From Apodemus sylvaticus (taxonomy: Eukaryota > Chordata > Mammalia > Rodentia > Muridae): 64,000 nt of DNA. Below the pieces are notes generated by a model, which saw only the letters and a list, made by a program, of their open reading frames with translations, had not been told where the DNA came from and ran no database searches. The translations under genes and the position numbers were made by a program. Shown here piece by piece: positions 23,683 through 35,282 of the stretch (position 1 is its first letter; each line of letters opens with the position of its first letter). The DNA lies in the NCBI RefSeq assembly GCF_947179515.1, contig NC_067472.1, forward strand, positions 178,698,078-178,762,077, given 5' to 3'.

Positions 23683-23822
23683 ATGAGCGGACACAGTGGT
23701 ATGTGCCTGTAATCCGAGCACTTGGGAGGCCATGGTGGGGTGGAGGGGACTGGTATAAATTAAGGCCAGCCTGGGCTACAGTGTGAGACCCTAGTTAAAC
23801 TGCTAAAAAAAAAAATTGTCCA
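23683..23822 (+). mobile_element. B1 SINE
   Basis: CCTGTAATCCGAGCACTTGG, AAGGCCAGCCTGGGCTACAG and GAGACCCT are followed by an A-rich tail. Moderately diverged. Confidence 0.9.
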
Positions 23823-24319
23823 AATAAAGTAGGCCTGATTTGTGTTCTGCCCTGGCCTGGGGCTGGAAAATGTCCTTCAGAGACACAGAAGGCAGGAAGC
23901 AGCCCATCCTGCCTGGCTTTGCAGCTGTGTCTCAGCTTCCTGGGCTCTGACCCCTTGGAGTCAGGCGCTCTAGGACCCCTCTAGACTGACAGAAAACCTG
24001 AGGTGGGAGGGAGGAGCCTCTTGGCTCCTGGTGTACTTCTGAGGGTACATACTGAGAAGTGTGGGTGCACTCAGCCCTGGGCTGAAAGAGACTAAAGGGG
24101 CTGTCACTTAGCACCTCCCCCTCACGGCTCTGAACCAGCTCTGACTCCCCAAAGAGCCCCATTACGGTTAACATATCTTGCTTGTCAAAAGCTAGGTAGA
24201 GCCCGGAGCCCATGCCTGTGCTTGGTGCCTGGAACACATGCCCTGTCCCAGGGGGCACTCAACTTTGGGAGAGCCTCCAGTTTATACACATATTCTGGCC
24301 CCCTACCTTATGATGAAGT

Positions 24320-24550
24320 ATCGTGGCTTTATGTTAGGATAACAGTGTGATTTATTATTTACCAAATGCGCTAGGTGCTTGGCAGATCAATTTCAATAAA
24401 ACAATGGATTATAAATGCCGCCAGCAATCTGGCAGTAGCAGTAATCAACAAAACATGTTCTAAATGCTGCATAATAAATTGACTATAATAAACTCATAAT
24501 GATTCCACTGGCTACATTTCAAAGTTAGCACTAGAAAAACAAAATCACCA
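24320..24550. promoter_or_regulatory. AT-rich island, candidate conserved non-coding element
   Basis: An abruptly AT-rich stretch in GC-rich intron. It is free of recognisable repeats and holds an ACAATGG SOX-like word (24401-24407) and a homeobox-like TAATGATT (24497-24504). Regulatory function is inference from composition only. Confidence 0.35.
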
Positions 24551-25023
24551 ATTTGAGTTTGGCATGAACGTCCCTGGGTTTCCTCAGATCATGCCTGTCC
24601 ACAGCTGTATTAGGAGATGCAGGTGCCACAGCTGCCTATGAGGGCTGAGGTCACAGCAGCCAGGCCATGTAGAGAGAGGCCCACAGTATATAGGCCCTGG
24701 CTGGCCCCTGCCCATCTCTGAGATTCCCGGAAATGTCAGTAGGGCAGCCTTCTTACAGGGCAAGAGCCCCCTTTTGGACAGATGAAGTAGATCGTGAAGT
24801 ACTGCTTCCTCTGGGGTATGCTGAACTCAGGAAGAGTCAAATCCATGGCCAAGGTGGCCTCCAGCCAGAGCTCCCCCGGGGTGGCAGGGATCGAAGCCTC
24901 TGCCCCAGGCCTGGGTTCTAGCGCCCTCTCCTCTGGTCCTAGCCAGCATAGGCCAGAGCTAGAGAGTGTCAGAAAAGCTCTTGGAAAGGCAGTGGGAATT
25001 TGCGGTACGGGCCAACAAGTTCC

Positions 25024-25185
25024 TTAGAGGTGGAGGCAGGAGGACTGAAACTTCAAGTTCTGCCTGGAAGACTTAGTAAGAATGCCCCAAAATAACAAGT
25101 GAGAAGAGGGCTGGCAGTAGGTACGGCTCAACGCTAGAGTATTTGCCAAACGTGCTTAAGGGCCCAGGTATCCATGAGGGGTGGG
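25024..25185 (+). mobile_element. B4-type SINE, diverged
   Basis: The B1-like part GGTGGAGGCAGGAGGACTGA and TTCAAGTTC is followed by an ID-like part (GCTCAACGCTAGAGTA, then CGTGCTTAAGGGCCCAGG). Confidence 0.65.
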
Positions 25186-26112
25186 GGGTGGAGGAGGCCA
25201 GAGGGGGGAAGCTTGGGGCAATCGCAGAGCCCGAGGAGACCAGTGGCCTCTCTGGCTGCCTTTGGCTCCACATGGCCTACAAGGGAGGGTCTATTCGTCT
25301 CTTCCTTGTCAATGCTGAGCCAAGTCTGAGGCAGTCAACCCTATCCCCAGTCCCTACGACCATGAACTCTGTCTGCTATGTCTCAGGTGTGCCAGCCCCA
25401 GCCAGCACCCTGCTGCCTGCCCGCCCGGAGATAGTTCTCAGGCTCCCAGGCCTACACACAGACTCTGTGCAGACACAGGTTTTGTGGACTTGTGCTGCTA
25501 GGCAAGCCAGCGAGACTCACACGGACTGAGGTCCTGTTGTGGTCATGGAGGGGATGGGGTGGCAATGGGTGGCATCCTGAAAACTGTAGGGATCCTCTGG
25601 TCTCTTCCCGGCTCCCACTTGGCTTTCGGGTTGGACCCCAGGAAGAGGTCTTTATCAGCCTGCTCCTCACATACCCTTTCTGCCATTATCATGGGGAGTC
25701 CTGACATGTATATGCTATCTCCACTCATAGATAGGTAAACTGAGGCAGAGAGACGAAGTTTTCCTTATAGGAAGCTGAGCGGCTTGAACCAGAAAGTCTC
25801 CCTTGTGGGCAGTCTGGCCAGTCACGTGCCAGCGTGGACACTGGGACACAGTGCTTGGCTCATATTCGGTGGTCACTACTCAAAGCATGGAGTCTTTCTC
25901 TGCAGCTCATTATCTGTCTGTCCATGTGTTGTGCTCCCCCTGGGTAGACACGGGCTCCCATGACCTGCAGCAGGGCCAGAGCCACATGGTGACCAGCTAT
26001 CACAGGACCCCGAGGCTGGGGGATGAGTGTGACAAGTGGCTGAGAAGGGAACTGATGGTCCGGCCGGGCACCCCAGCCAACCACGGCCAAGGAGCTCAAA
26101 CAGTGTCTAAGC

Positions 26113-26272
26113 ACCAGCCAGGCAGGGCGGTTTGTGCCTGTGATCCCAGCACCTGGGAGGTAGAGGCAGGAGGATTGCTAAGTTCTTAGCCAGCTCTTAT
26201 CTAGACCTTCTATCAACAATATAAAACAAAACAAAACAAAACAAAACAAAACAAAACAAAACAAAATACAAA
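26113..26272 (+). mobile_element. B1 SINE with (AAAAC)n tail
   Basis: TGCCTGTGATCCCAGCACCT and GTAGAGGCAGGAGGATTGC are followed by an expanded AAAAC pentamer tail (about 26223-26267, roughly nine units) grown from the A-tail. Confidence 0.9.
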
Positions 26273-26970
26273 CAGACATTTAAGAACCAGGCAGGACAGG
26301 AGCCCTTCTGGTTAAGCGGGTACTCGCGTCATATCTGATAGCTAAGGCAAGATGGCTGGACAGCTTGTGAGCAAGCTGCAGACTTCAAGGTGGCCCCCAG
26401 CAGCCCTGCGTGGCTCGAGTCAGCCCTGGTCAATGTCCGCTGGGGATCAGGATGGTTAGGAACAGCTGGATCAGTGAGCACAGATCCCTCCAGGCCCAAG
26501 GATGCAGCCCGGCATGCTCTGCCCACATCTGCCCCATGTGGCCTTGTGAGGAACTGAGGGTACAGAGCAGAGGCAATGGCTGCGCATGGAGCCTGGTGGC
26601 CAAGGAGGATAGAGTTTAGGGCGGGGAGCACCAAACCCAGGGAGCTTAATGGTTGAAAGGACAGCCTAGAAGAAGCTGGGGGAGAGCAAAAACGGCCCCA
26701 CCCCTCCCAACTCCACAGCAAACAACCTGAAATCTTGTGGGCACTGTGCCGCACGATGTTTGTTTCTAGGGTGCAGATCTTAGGCCTGGAGAAGTTAGCA
26801 TCCAGGCTGACAGCTATAGCAGAGAAGTCTGGGCTGAACGCAGGCCCAAGGCTTTGCTGTAGCTAAGGACAGGGACCCAGAGGCCTCTGGCTGACCCAGA
26901 TGTGGAGCATCTACCACTGTCCTGGCTATTCATGGGCACCGTGGGGGGAAGGCAGCTCAGCCTCACTTAC

Positions 26971-27048
26971 CAAATATCTCCATCCTTGATCGTCCGGTCA
27001 TTGGGGGCCCCGGCGTGGCCATAGTGCAGCACGGCCGCGTTCTCCCCA
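26971..27048 (-). CDS. Pepd: Pepd exon 11: His255 region
   Basis: A 78-bp exon: one base finishing a split Ser (247), codons 248-272 (G-E-N-A-A-V-L-H-Y-G through K-D-G-D-I) and the first two bases of Cys273. The acceptor CCAG precedes 27048 and the donor GTAAG follows 26971. The HYGHAG motif carries His255, a conserved active-site histidine of prolidases. The D-R-T-I-K-D-G-D turn leads into the first aspartate ligand in the next exon. Confidence 0.97.
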
Positions 27049-28105
27049 CTGGAAAGGGCCACAGAGGGTGGTTAAGAGCTCACTGTCACCAGCAGGCCCT
27101 GGGGGCTGGACCAGGCCCACAGCCAGGAGGAGAGGAACATGGTGTCCCTGCCTGACAGAGAGCAGGGGGTGGGGGTGGGGTGTCACAGGAAGGATGCTGT
27201 CGGTCTCTGGAACATCTTGGTCCTATCCAGGGCCAATGGCTCCTTGTTCCCTGATCCATGCAGCTACCCTAATGGGCTACCCTTTAGGAAGAACTTACGA
27301 GTCTGTCCAAAGGGAGGGGCACGTGGGTGTAATATTTATGGCTCCATTTGGGAGTCTCAGGAATCATAAAAGTAGGAATAATGATTTTTCTCCCTATCTA
27401 CCAGGGAAGCACATTTCCAAGGACCAAGATGCTCGGATGTATTATTCATGTGCAAGGATGTGCCCACCTCTGCCCAGGCTGCCCAGGGACCAGGCCGGAA
27501 GGACAGAGCTGGGGAGGCCAGCTTGGGTCAGCCCAGACGCAAGAGGCCACCTACACCTATGATGAGAGACAGGCTCAGACTGACGAGCAAGCTGTTTTCA
27601 TAGATACAGCCCCATCTGCAACCAGCCACTCATAGAGCTATGCATGCCCCGAGACTACAGCAATGCAGTCAAAAGCCAATGGCTATCCCCGGTTAGGGAC
27701 AATGAGGCCATGGTTAGTTCTACAATGTATATACACTAAAGCATATCCCATCATGTGCAGATGACATAGCCTCAGTGTGCCACAGACACCCACACAGAGC
27801 CAATCATCTGCCTCCCACCACGCACACACTTCTATAAAAGAACTTGATCCTACAGTCCCTCTACTGACACAGCTCCATCCATGTTTTACCCCTACTCCAC
27901 ACAGTAATCCACCCATTTGCTACATGCTACCTGGAGGCTACCCTGTCTGTCTTATGCTATGGTGCACATATGCGGTGAGCATCGAGTGCCAGGAGTAGAG
28001 GGCAAGAAGACTTCTAGGCACTGGTTGGGGCACAGGAGTGAGCAAGTGCCTGTGAGCTAGGGGTCAGGGGTTGGATCCTCCATTAGGCCTGGACCCAAGA
28101 CTTAC
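27049..28105 (-). other. Pepd: Pepd intron 10
   Basis: A 1,057-bp intron with GTAAG donor and CAG acceptor. Mostly unique, with an AT-richer stretch around 27,290-27,440 that includes a CACGTG E-box (27320-27325). No gene is seen. Confidence 0.93.
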
Positions 28106-28174
28106 CTGCAGCAGATACAGGTGTAAGAGGTGTGGCGCATTCCACCCTTAGAGTAACAATAGTGCTGGAACAGG
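28106..28174 (-). CDS. Pepd: Pepd exon 10: start of catalytic domain
   Basis: A 69-bp exon: one base finishing Ser224, codons 225-246 (L-F-Q-H-Y-C-Y-S-K-G-G-M-R-H-T through I-C-C) and two bases of Ser247. The acceptor has a strong pyrimidine tract (CTCTCTCTCCACAG on the Pepd strand) and the donor is GTAAG. Tyr231, deleted in some human prolidase-deficiency patients, is present. Cys246 replaces the Gly I recall in the human ICGSGEN stretch, giving I-C-C-S. The exon numbering assumes the 15-exon human structure. Confidence 0.96.
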
Positions 28175-28917
28175 CTGTGGAGAGAGAGAGACATGGTAGA
28201 ACATTATTGGAGTCTATATAGCCTTGCTCTTTGATTGCAGATTCCTTGCGTAGACCTGCTTCTGCCACAGCCCCGAGCAGACTGGAGTTCCCCAGTCTGT
28301 GTGAGCACAGGGCCCACCCTGGGACACAGACCCTTGCTGGGGGAACTTGCCAGCTACATTATCAGGACTTCTGAGCAAGCAGAACACTGGAGCTTGGCCC
28401 TTGGAAGACAAGCTGGGATGACGGACACACTTCTGTGGCACTAGAGGGGTCTTGCTGTGAATCTGTGCCTGGAGCTCGGCTGAGGAGCAGCATGAGCCAG
28501 GGTTATCCTGGGCTTCCACCAGCGTGCTGTGCAGATGGGATGGCAGGGCTGGTGTGAGCGGGCAAGGCAGGGCAATCGCCAGGGAGTGAGGAGGTCTTTA
28601 GGTTCCTGCTTGAGAGAGCAACAGGCGAGCTGGCTTCGGGAAATGCTCACACATGTAGGCCCAACAGCAAGGGCTGAGAGGACGGATGGGCCTGACCCCA
28701 GGGCTAGGGGGTGCCTTCGGGAGAGTGGGCTATCATTATAGTGTACATTGTGACAAGGAGGGCAGGAAGGGGTCCAGCCTTCTACAAGGCTCGGCAATGA
28801 GAACACGTGTGGGGGAGGAGCAGTGAGCTTCCTCCTCACACTGGGACCCTCTGGGCAGACTCAGGAGGCTGTCCAGATGAGGATGGACCAGACCTGTCAT
28901 ATCAGAAGGCTGAACTC

Positions 28918-29064
28918 TCAGTGGGCACGGTGGCATACACCTGTAATCCCAGCCCTGGGACACCGAGGCAGGGGGATTGCTATGAGTTCAAAATAAGCCT
29001 GGGATACATGTCAAAATCCTGTCATCAAAAATCCAAACACCAATCAAGAACAAACACAAGAAAG
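28918..29064 (+). mobile_element. B1 SINE
   Basis: GGCACGGTGGCATACACCTG, TAATCCCAGCCCTGGGACAC and GGCAGGGGGATTGCTATGAG are followed by an A-rich tail. A B3 element abuts it directly. Confidence 0.9.
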
Positions 29065-29282
29065 CTAGGGCTGGAGAGAAGGCTCAGACTGAGCAACACG
29101 CTCTGTTTTTATAGTGTAATTCCAGCATCCACAATGGAAGGCTCAAAACTGTCGGAAACTTTAGCTTCAGGAGACAGCCACCTTCATCTGACCTCCGAGG
29201 GCACTGGGCATGCCTATGGTACACATACATACATGCATGCTGGCAAAACACTCATATACATACAGAAAAATAAAAATCACCC
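29065..29282 (+). mobile_element. B3 (B2-superfamily) SINE
   Basis: Starts GGGCTGGAGAGAAGGCTCAG and ends with ATACATACAGAAAAATAAAA, the usual tRNA-derived head and AT-rich tail. It is inserted at or next to the A-tail of the preceding B1. Confidence 0.85.
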
Positions 29283-29304
29283 TCCCCTAGCCCCTTGACA
29301 ATTC

Positions 29305-29396
29305 CTCATTCTGAAGCCTTGGCTGGTCTGGGACTCTGGACCAGGCTGGCCTTGAACTCACAGAGATCTCCCTGCCTCTACCTCCTGAGTGTTGAA
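29305..29396 (-). mobile_element. B1 SINE, partial
   Basis: Reverse-complement B1 words ACCAGGCTGGCCTTGAACTC and CCTCCTGAGTGTT. Truncated at both ends. Confidence 0.85.
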
Positions 29397-29764
29397 AAGG
29401 CTAAAGGTAAGCTCCACCAGCCTGACTTTTCTTTTTTTTTCAAAATAAGGAAAGCTGAATCCCAGGAAGGCTGCACCGCCCAGAGCTTTAGAGTGCCCCC
29501 CCAGCCCCCCCCCATGTGCCTGGACCTCAGCTTTAGGACACAGCATGGCCAGCCTCTGCAGAGCCTAGCTAGTAAGGAGATGACGGTGAAAGCTGTCTTC
29601 ACTCCATCCCAGAGGATCCAGCATCTTCTCCCTGCTGGTCCCTGACTCAACCCTGCCCCAACAAGCCAGCATCGGTGGTCCTATCCCGCCTACTGTCACA
29701 TGCAGAGTGCCAAAGGCAGCCCATGGGCACGCCAAGAGGCAGCCCTGCACGCTCTGCACATTCT

Positions 29765-29970
29765 AGGCTGTTTTGGAAAGTGTCTGCGTGGAGGAGTTTA
29801 ATCTTTGAGGCACCGTAAACACAAATTATGTATAATTGTTTTGATTGGGTATTAAGTAGTTGTTATGCAGAAATGGTTCCACTGGATTCGATCGGCTTTC
29901 AGACTTGCCTTGAAAAACCTCCCAGGATAATTGGGTGTCTTACAAGTGAAATGTTTCCTCAACACAAAGG
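29765..29970. promoter_or_regulatory. AT-rich island with FOX and TCF-like words
   Basis: A repeat-free AT-rich segment with ATCTTTGA (TCF/LEF-like, 29801-29808), GTAAACA (FOX-like, 29815-29821) and GATAATTGGG. Candidate enhancer by composition only. Confidence 0.35.
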
Positions 29971-32029
29971 ATTTAAGGAGCTGTGGAAAAGTGGGGAGAC
30001 ACTCACTCCTTCCCTTAGCTGGTCCCATTGTCACAATGGGAGCATATAGGCCATGGGCAGTCAGACCTTAGCCAGAGAGCCCTGGGCAGTCGACCTTCAC
30101 TACAAATCCCTGACAGGCAGCCTCAGAAACAGCCTCCCTCTCTGTGTGGCACACCTTTGAAGGCACCCATGGACCTTCAGTGCTCCTCAGCTTTCGGAGG
30201 CTTGGTCCTTTTGCAAACATCAGGGGGCCACACGGCTATGTTCACAGAGGTGGAGTCAGGTGACCTACACATGACCACAGTGCTACTGGGATTATCTGGC
30301 TTCAGAAAGCAGAGGCAGAGGGACAGCCACGTCCCTGGCATACATGTATAGGCAGCAAACATTTCACCAGACAGAGCCTAGGGCCTAATCTCAGCAGAGA
30401 CAACTAGCCTTCCTTGTATCTTTGGCTTCTGTGGAAGAGAAAAAACAATGCCCAATGCAAGGTACGGTTCATAGTAGTGTCTAACGGGAAGGTAAGAAAG
30501 ACCCAGTTTTCAACGGTAAGCCTCAGCCCAACACTGGCCAGCAAGGCGTATGACTTCACATTCCCACAAGATGGAGTTCCAGGGAGGAGAATCACCCTCA
30601 TGCAGAACATCCACTCTAAAGGGAGTTTGCTGTTCTTCACACTGGACAGCGACAGACATGTTTTGTTCTAAAGGATTGTCTGGACAGCTGGTGGCTAGCT
30701 GCTGGTGGTATTTTGGGAAGCCATGGGACCTTTGGGACATGTGGCCTGCTGGTAGACACAAGCTAACTGGGGGTGGGCCCGAGGTAACCCACCCCACTCT
30801 GAGTCCAGTTCTCCACCTGCTGATCCTCCAGGATGAGAGGGATGCTGTCCACCACTCCTGAGGCCGCAGCTGGGAGCTGTTTTTGTGGCAAGCCTTTTCT
30901 GCCACAATGGGCTGATAGTCCCGGCCGTGTGAGTCAAAATCAAGCCTTCCTCCCTTAGCCTGCTTCAGTCAGCCATTCTGTCACAGGCATAGGAAAAGCC
31001 GCCAATGCAAGGTCTAGTCCTACACATGTGAGGCTGGCACTTCACTTCACTACTTGGTGTTTGGACCCCCACCCCCCACAGAAGGACACATGGATGGTTT
31101 GGAGGTGATAATAAGCAGACTAATTGGTCACCACATTTTCTGCAGGCGTCTAGCCTGGGCTGTGATGTGTAAAGGTGCCCAAGTTGTAAGGAAAGGGAGG
31201 GTGAGGCAGGGGCCTGGTGCAGAGGAGCAAATGCTTTGACTTGAGCCACAGCTGCCACACAGAGCAATGCCAGGCTCCGTGCAGGCTGCTCTGAGCTCAG
31301 CAGGCTGAGCTGAGCTGGGCTGAGCAAGCATGGGCCAGGGAACAGAGCGACCTGACCCCCACGTCATGTGCCAGGACACTTCAAAAAGGTCTCTCTGCAG
31401 CTTCATGGAAAATAGGTCAACTGGAAGGCAGAGAAGGGTCTAGCTAACCTGGTAACGGAAAGGCTGACTGCCGAGGGGCCCAAGTCGGTGTGGTAACTTG
31501 TCACAGGCGGCCAGCTGCCCCTACGGAAGTGCAGTACATGAATTGATGGAGAGTTGCCGCCAGAGACCTTCCAGCATCCCACACAGAGGTGCAGCAGGAA
31601 ACACAACACGCAGGGCTGAAAGCGAGGCACAGAGGCCAGCCAGCCTGGAGACCCAGAAGCAGCAGCTGAAGTGCCACGTGGGTACACGAGGGCCAGAGGC
31701 TTAGACCTGAGAGGTCGTCCGTACATGGAGCCGGGCCTGCCTGGTGACACACACACAAAGGCAGGGTGTGAAGCGACCAGAGCAGCCAGAATGCCTGCCG
31801 GGCTATGCAAGGCACACGTATCTCAGGATTCAAAGCTGGCTCATTTGCCCCAGTTTCCCAGTTCAAACGGGAATGATCCGCAGGGTTTAGAACCCCCCGA
31901 GCAGGATATAAACAAAATTCTCAAGTCTCTGATGGTGACACTGGAGTTGTTAGCAGGAGGGCACACAAATCCAAACTGTACAGCCTCAAGAGTGCCAGCC
32001 AAGGACTCCAGATACAGCCACAGCATAGG

Positions 32030-32470
32030 CCTATATACACATCTGTCACCCCGGGCCTCCAGCACATCACACACACCACACTTACACACCACACACACAT
32101 GCACAGCATGGGCTTTTATACTCATCATATGCATGCCACAGCCAGCATTCACACATATCACATACACCATAGACAGACCACAGTTCAGTTCTCACACATA
32201 CATCACATGTACACATCACATACATATCACATGTACACTGTCACTTGCTCATGACACACAAATACCCACCACACATGCTATACACGTCATACTCTAGATA
32301 CACAAGAGTACATGGCACAGGCCACATACACACCTGTGATGTTCACACACAATACATACATGGTAAACCCCACCACTATGAGCTCACAGACCTATCATAC
32401 CCTACCATTATGGACTTAGCACACACACATCATGCCTCTTCCCCCTGCCCCACTATACACTCACACTCCC
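32030..32470. repeat. CA-rich degenerate simple repeat
   Basis: About 440 bp of interrupted CA, CACAT and ACACC units on plus, giving low-complexity His/Thr-rich frames that are not genes. Confidence 0.85.
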
Positions 32471-32664
32471 ATCATGTACCCCACAACCACTGTGGAATGG
32501 CACACCCACCATGAACTCACACACCCAAAATGACCAATGCATACAAAATTTTCATATACAACAAACAGCAGGTTGAGACCTTCCCCGACCCAAGGATTTC
32601 TAAAAAACAATGCCTGAGACCTTAAACACATAAGGTATAAGTAATACCTAAAAGGAGAGCATGA

Positions 32665-32790
32665 AGCTGGGTAGTGGTGGCACACACCTTTAATTCTAGC
32701 ACTTGGGAGGTAGAGGCAAGTGTATCTCTATGAGTTCGAGGCCAGCCTGGTCTACCAATCAAACTCTAGGACACCCAGGACTGTTACACC
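32665..32790 (+). mobile_element. B1 SINE
   Basis: AGCTGGGTAGTGGTGGCACA, TAGCACTTGGGAGGTAGAGG and GAGTTCGAGGCCAGCCTGG. Well preserved except at the 3' end. Confidence 0.93.
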
Positions 32791-32934
32791 TAGAAACTCT
32801 TGGGGGGGGGGTGGGAAACCCCAAATGGACAGAATGGAAAGAACTGGAAATGACCAGTCTCTCCACTAGAGGAAGACAGGGATGGTGCTAGATGCCACTA
32901 CTCTTCTGGGAGTCTTGAGAATAGGGCACCATGG

Positions 32935-33301
32935 GGGCTGAATGGGAATGTCCCCCACAGGCTCATATATTTGAATGTTTCATCATCAGGGAGTGGCACT
33001 GTTTGAGAAGGATCAGGAGGTGTGGCCTTGTTGGAGGAAGTGTGCCACTGGTGGTGGTGGTGGTGGTGGTGGTGGTGGCAGGTTGAGGTTCCAAAAGGCC
33101 AAGCCAGGCCCAGACTCTCTCTCTGCCTAGCGATCAGGATGTAGCTCTCAGCTACTGCTCCAGTGCCTGCCTGCACAGCGCCATGGTCGATGAGGGACTA
33201 AATCTCTGAAACAGTAAGCAAGCCCCAGTTAAATGTGTTCTCTTAGGAGAGTTGCCTTCTCTGTGGTGTCTCTTCACAGCAGTAGGACGGTGACTAACAC
33301 A
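32935..33301 (+). mobile_element. MaLR-like LTR fragment (subfamily unassigned)
   Basis: CAGGCTCATATATTTGAATG, AGGGAGTGGCACTGTTTGAG and AGAGTTGCCTTCTCTGTGG match a common rodent solo-LTR consensus ending CACTGACTAAGACA. A second copy is at about 59,980-60,363. A (GGT)n expansion (33050-33078) lies inside. Confidence 0.7.
33050..33078. repeat. (GGT)n microsatellite inside the LTR fragment
   Basis: About nine GGT/TGG units, expanded from a G-rich stretch of the LTR. Confidence 0.95.
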
Positions 33302-34128
33302 GGCACACTGACCAGGCACTAGGGTGCTGACCAAGGGACCTTCTGAAGGCAAAGGGGCTGCCAGTGTGCCAGCTCCCCACCTGTCCACACACCCTACTGC
33401 CGGGCTCCTGGGGCTCTTGTCTGATTAGCCGTTCCTCCAATGATACCTTGCCTTTTTTTTTTACCCCCAAGCCAGCCTCAGGTAAGAGTTGCATAGTATC
33501 TAGGCATAAATGAGGGCCTGAGGTAACCCCAGAGAATCTGTGCAGTGAATAACAAGGTGGATGGAGTCACTACAGTGACAGAATGGACTCAGGGCCATTT
33601 GTCAGTGTCTGGACATGACTAATGGGGCAAAAAACCAGCGAATGCCCAGGCTCATGACTGTACAGACCGTGTCCCCAGGGAGAGCATTCTGAGCTTGCCT
33701 CTCTGGCCTCGGGAGTGTGCCTGGGCCCTGCTCTAGTTCTTGAACAGGATAAGCAGTCCTATAAAATGCACTGAATGATTAAGAGACCAGCAGAAGGCCT
33801 GCCCTAGTAGCAAAGTCGGCTGAGCTTTTTTTTTTTTAAACCAAGACTGGTAGCTCATGAGGCTGGGGCTTTGGAGGTCAGCAGAGGCAGCCCAAGGAGG
33901 TGTCTCTGGCTACACCATCCCCTGGGCTGGTCTTTGGCGGACATCAAGACATAGAGAATAGCATGAGCAGATGCATGGGAGGGAAGACTGCAGGGGAGAG
34001 ATGCAGACCACAAGGCCATGCAGAGGGCTAGGAGAGCGAGTGCTCTGGACACTGGCTGTGAAGCTGGGTGGAGGAAAACTGTATGGCCACCCCCACCCCA
34101 AGTCCCTTGTCCTCAGTCTTTGAAGACC

Positions 34129-34175
<47 letters not shown>
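34129..34175. repeat. (CA)n microsatellite, about 23 units
   Basis: Uninterrupted CA run. Confidence 0.98.
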
Positions 34176-34177
<2 letters not shown>

Positions 34178-34997
34178 CCTCCTGGAGCTCTGCTCAGTCC
34201 TGACTCAGACACTAAGCCCCTGACCTGCCACTTGTCACCTATGTGTGCCTGATGGGCCGCAGTCTCACTTGTGAAGAGAGGGACAGCAGTATCCTACTTC
34301 TCCTGAGTTTTTGGCTTAGTCAGCAGAATATGTGGCTCAGTGAGTGACACACCATGAGCACCATGTCCACCACATGTCTGCCTCCCTGTTAAGGGGAGTT
34401 CATGGGGTAGAACCCTCTCCTGTAAGAAATGGAAAGTCTGTAGGCATCTAGCACTGGGCTTTGAGAAACAGACCTGGGCACATGCACACACAGACAGACA
34501 CTGGGACACCCCAACTGGGGTACTTTCCTGGGCCTCCTCTGGCCCCAAACCCCAGGTGAGGATGGACCCAGAGAAGGCTAGGGACAGACGTGCCACCACC
34601 AATGATCAAGTGGGTTTCATAGTATGTTGCTAAGAAGGATCTGGTGTAAAGCCTTAGGTTAAAGCCAGCAATGCATCGTTAGTGAAACCAGCATTAGCAG
34701 AGGGCCTAACACAGCACAACACAGCCTGCATCGATGTGGCATCATTAGCCACAAGGCTGGCTGTAATAATGGTGGTGGCATCTTTGCCATTAGCAGTCTC
34801 CCCGACATCCTGGAGCTCCCCAAGTCTCCATAATCTTTCCTCTCACCAGCTCAACCCTAGGACTAGCTCAACTTTACAAAGGTCCTGCCAATCTTACCAC
34901 AGGGTATGGGTAGGGCGTCTTGGGCCTGCATAGACCACCCCCAGCCATTCGTCCTAACTTCTCTGCTCCTGATGGGTAGGGTATCGCTGTGCATTGG

Positions 34998-35282
34998 CTA
35001 CCTCTCTTGCTTACTGTGACCAAACACCTGGAAAGAAGCAGCAGGGCTTATTTTGCCTCAGATGTGAGGGTGCAGTTCATCGTGGAGGCAGCAGGGGTGT
35101 GAGCTAGCTCATTCACAAATGGGCTGATCCTAGCATTGAGCTAGCTCTTTTCATTTTCCATCTAGAACTCTAGCCCATGGGACAGTGCTGTCCACATTCA
35201 GGACGGGTCTTCTTCCCTCGGATAACAGTCTCCGGAGAAACCCTCAGATACACCCTAGGTGATCCTAACTCCAAACAGGATG
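34998..35282 (-). mobile_element. MaLR-like LTR fragment, minus orientation
   Basis: Words such as TTACTGTGACCAAACACCTG, GCAGGGCTTATTTTGCCTCA and GTGCAGTTCATCGTGGAGG are the reverse complement of the rodent LTR type at 59,099-59,375. Diverged. Confidence 0.6.

Larger units (their letters stand above)
17345..26970 (-). other. Pepd: Pepd intron 11
   Basis: About 9.6 kb with a GTAAG donor beside exon 11. It holds B1/ID SINEs (17.5-17.8 kb), a T-run (20.08 kb), a CAG tract (21.14 kb), a B1 (23.68 kb), an AT-rich island (24.32-24.55 kb), a B4 (25.02 kb) and a B1 with an AAAAC tail (26.1 kb). No other gene is seen. Confidence 0.92.
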
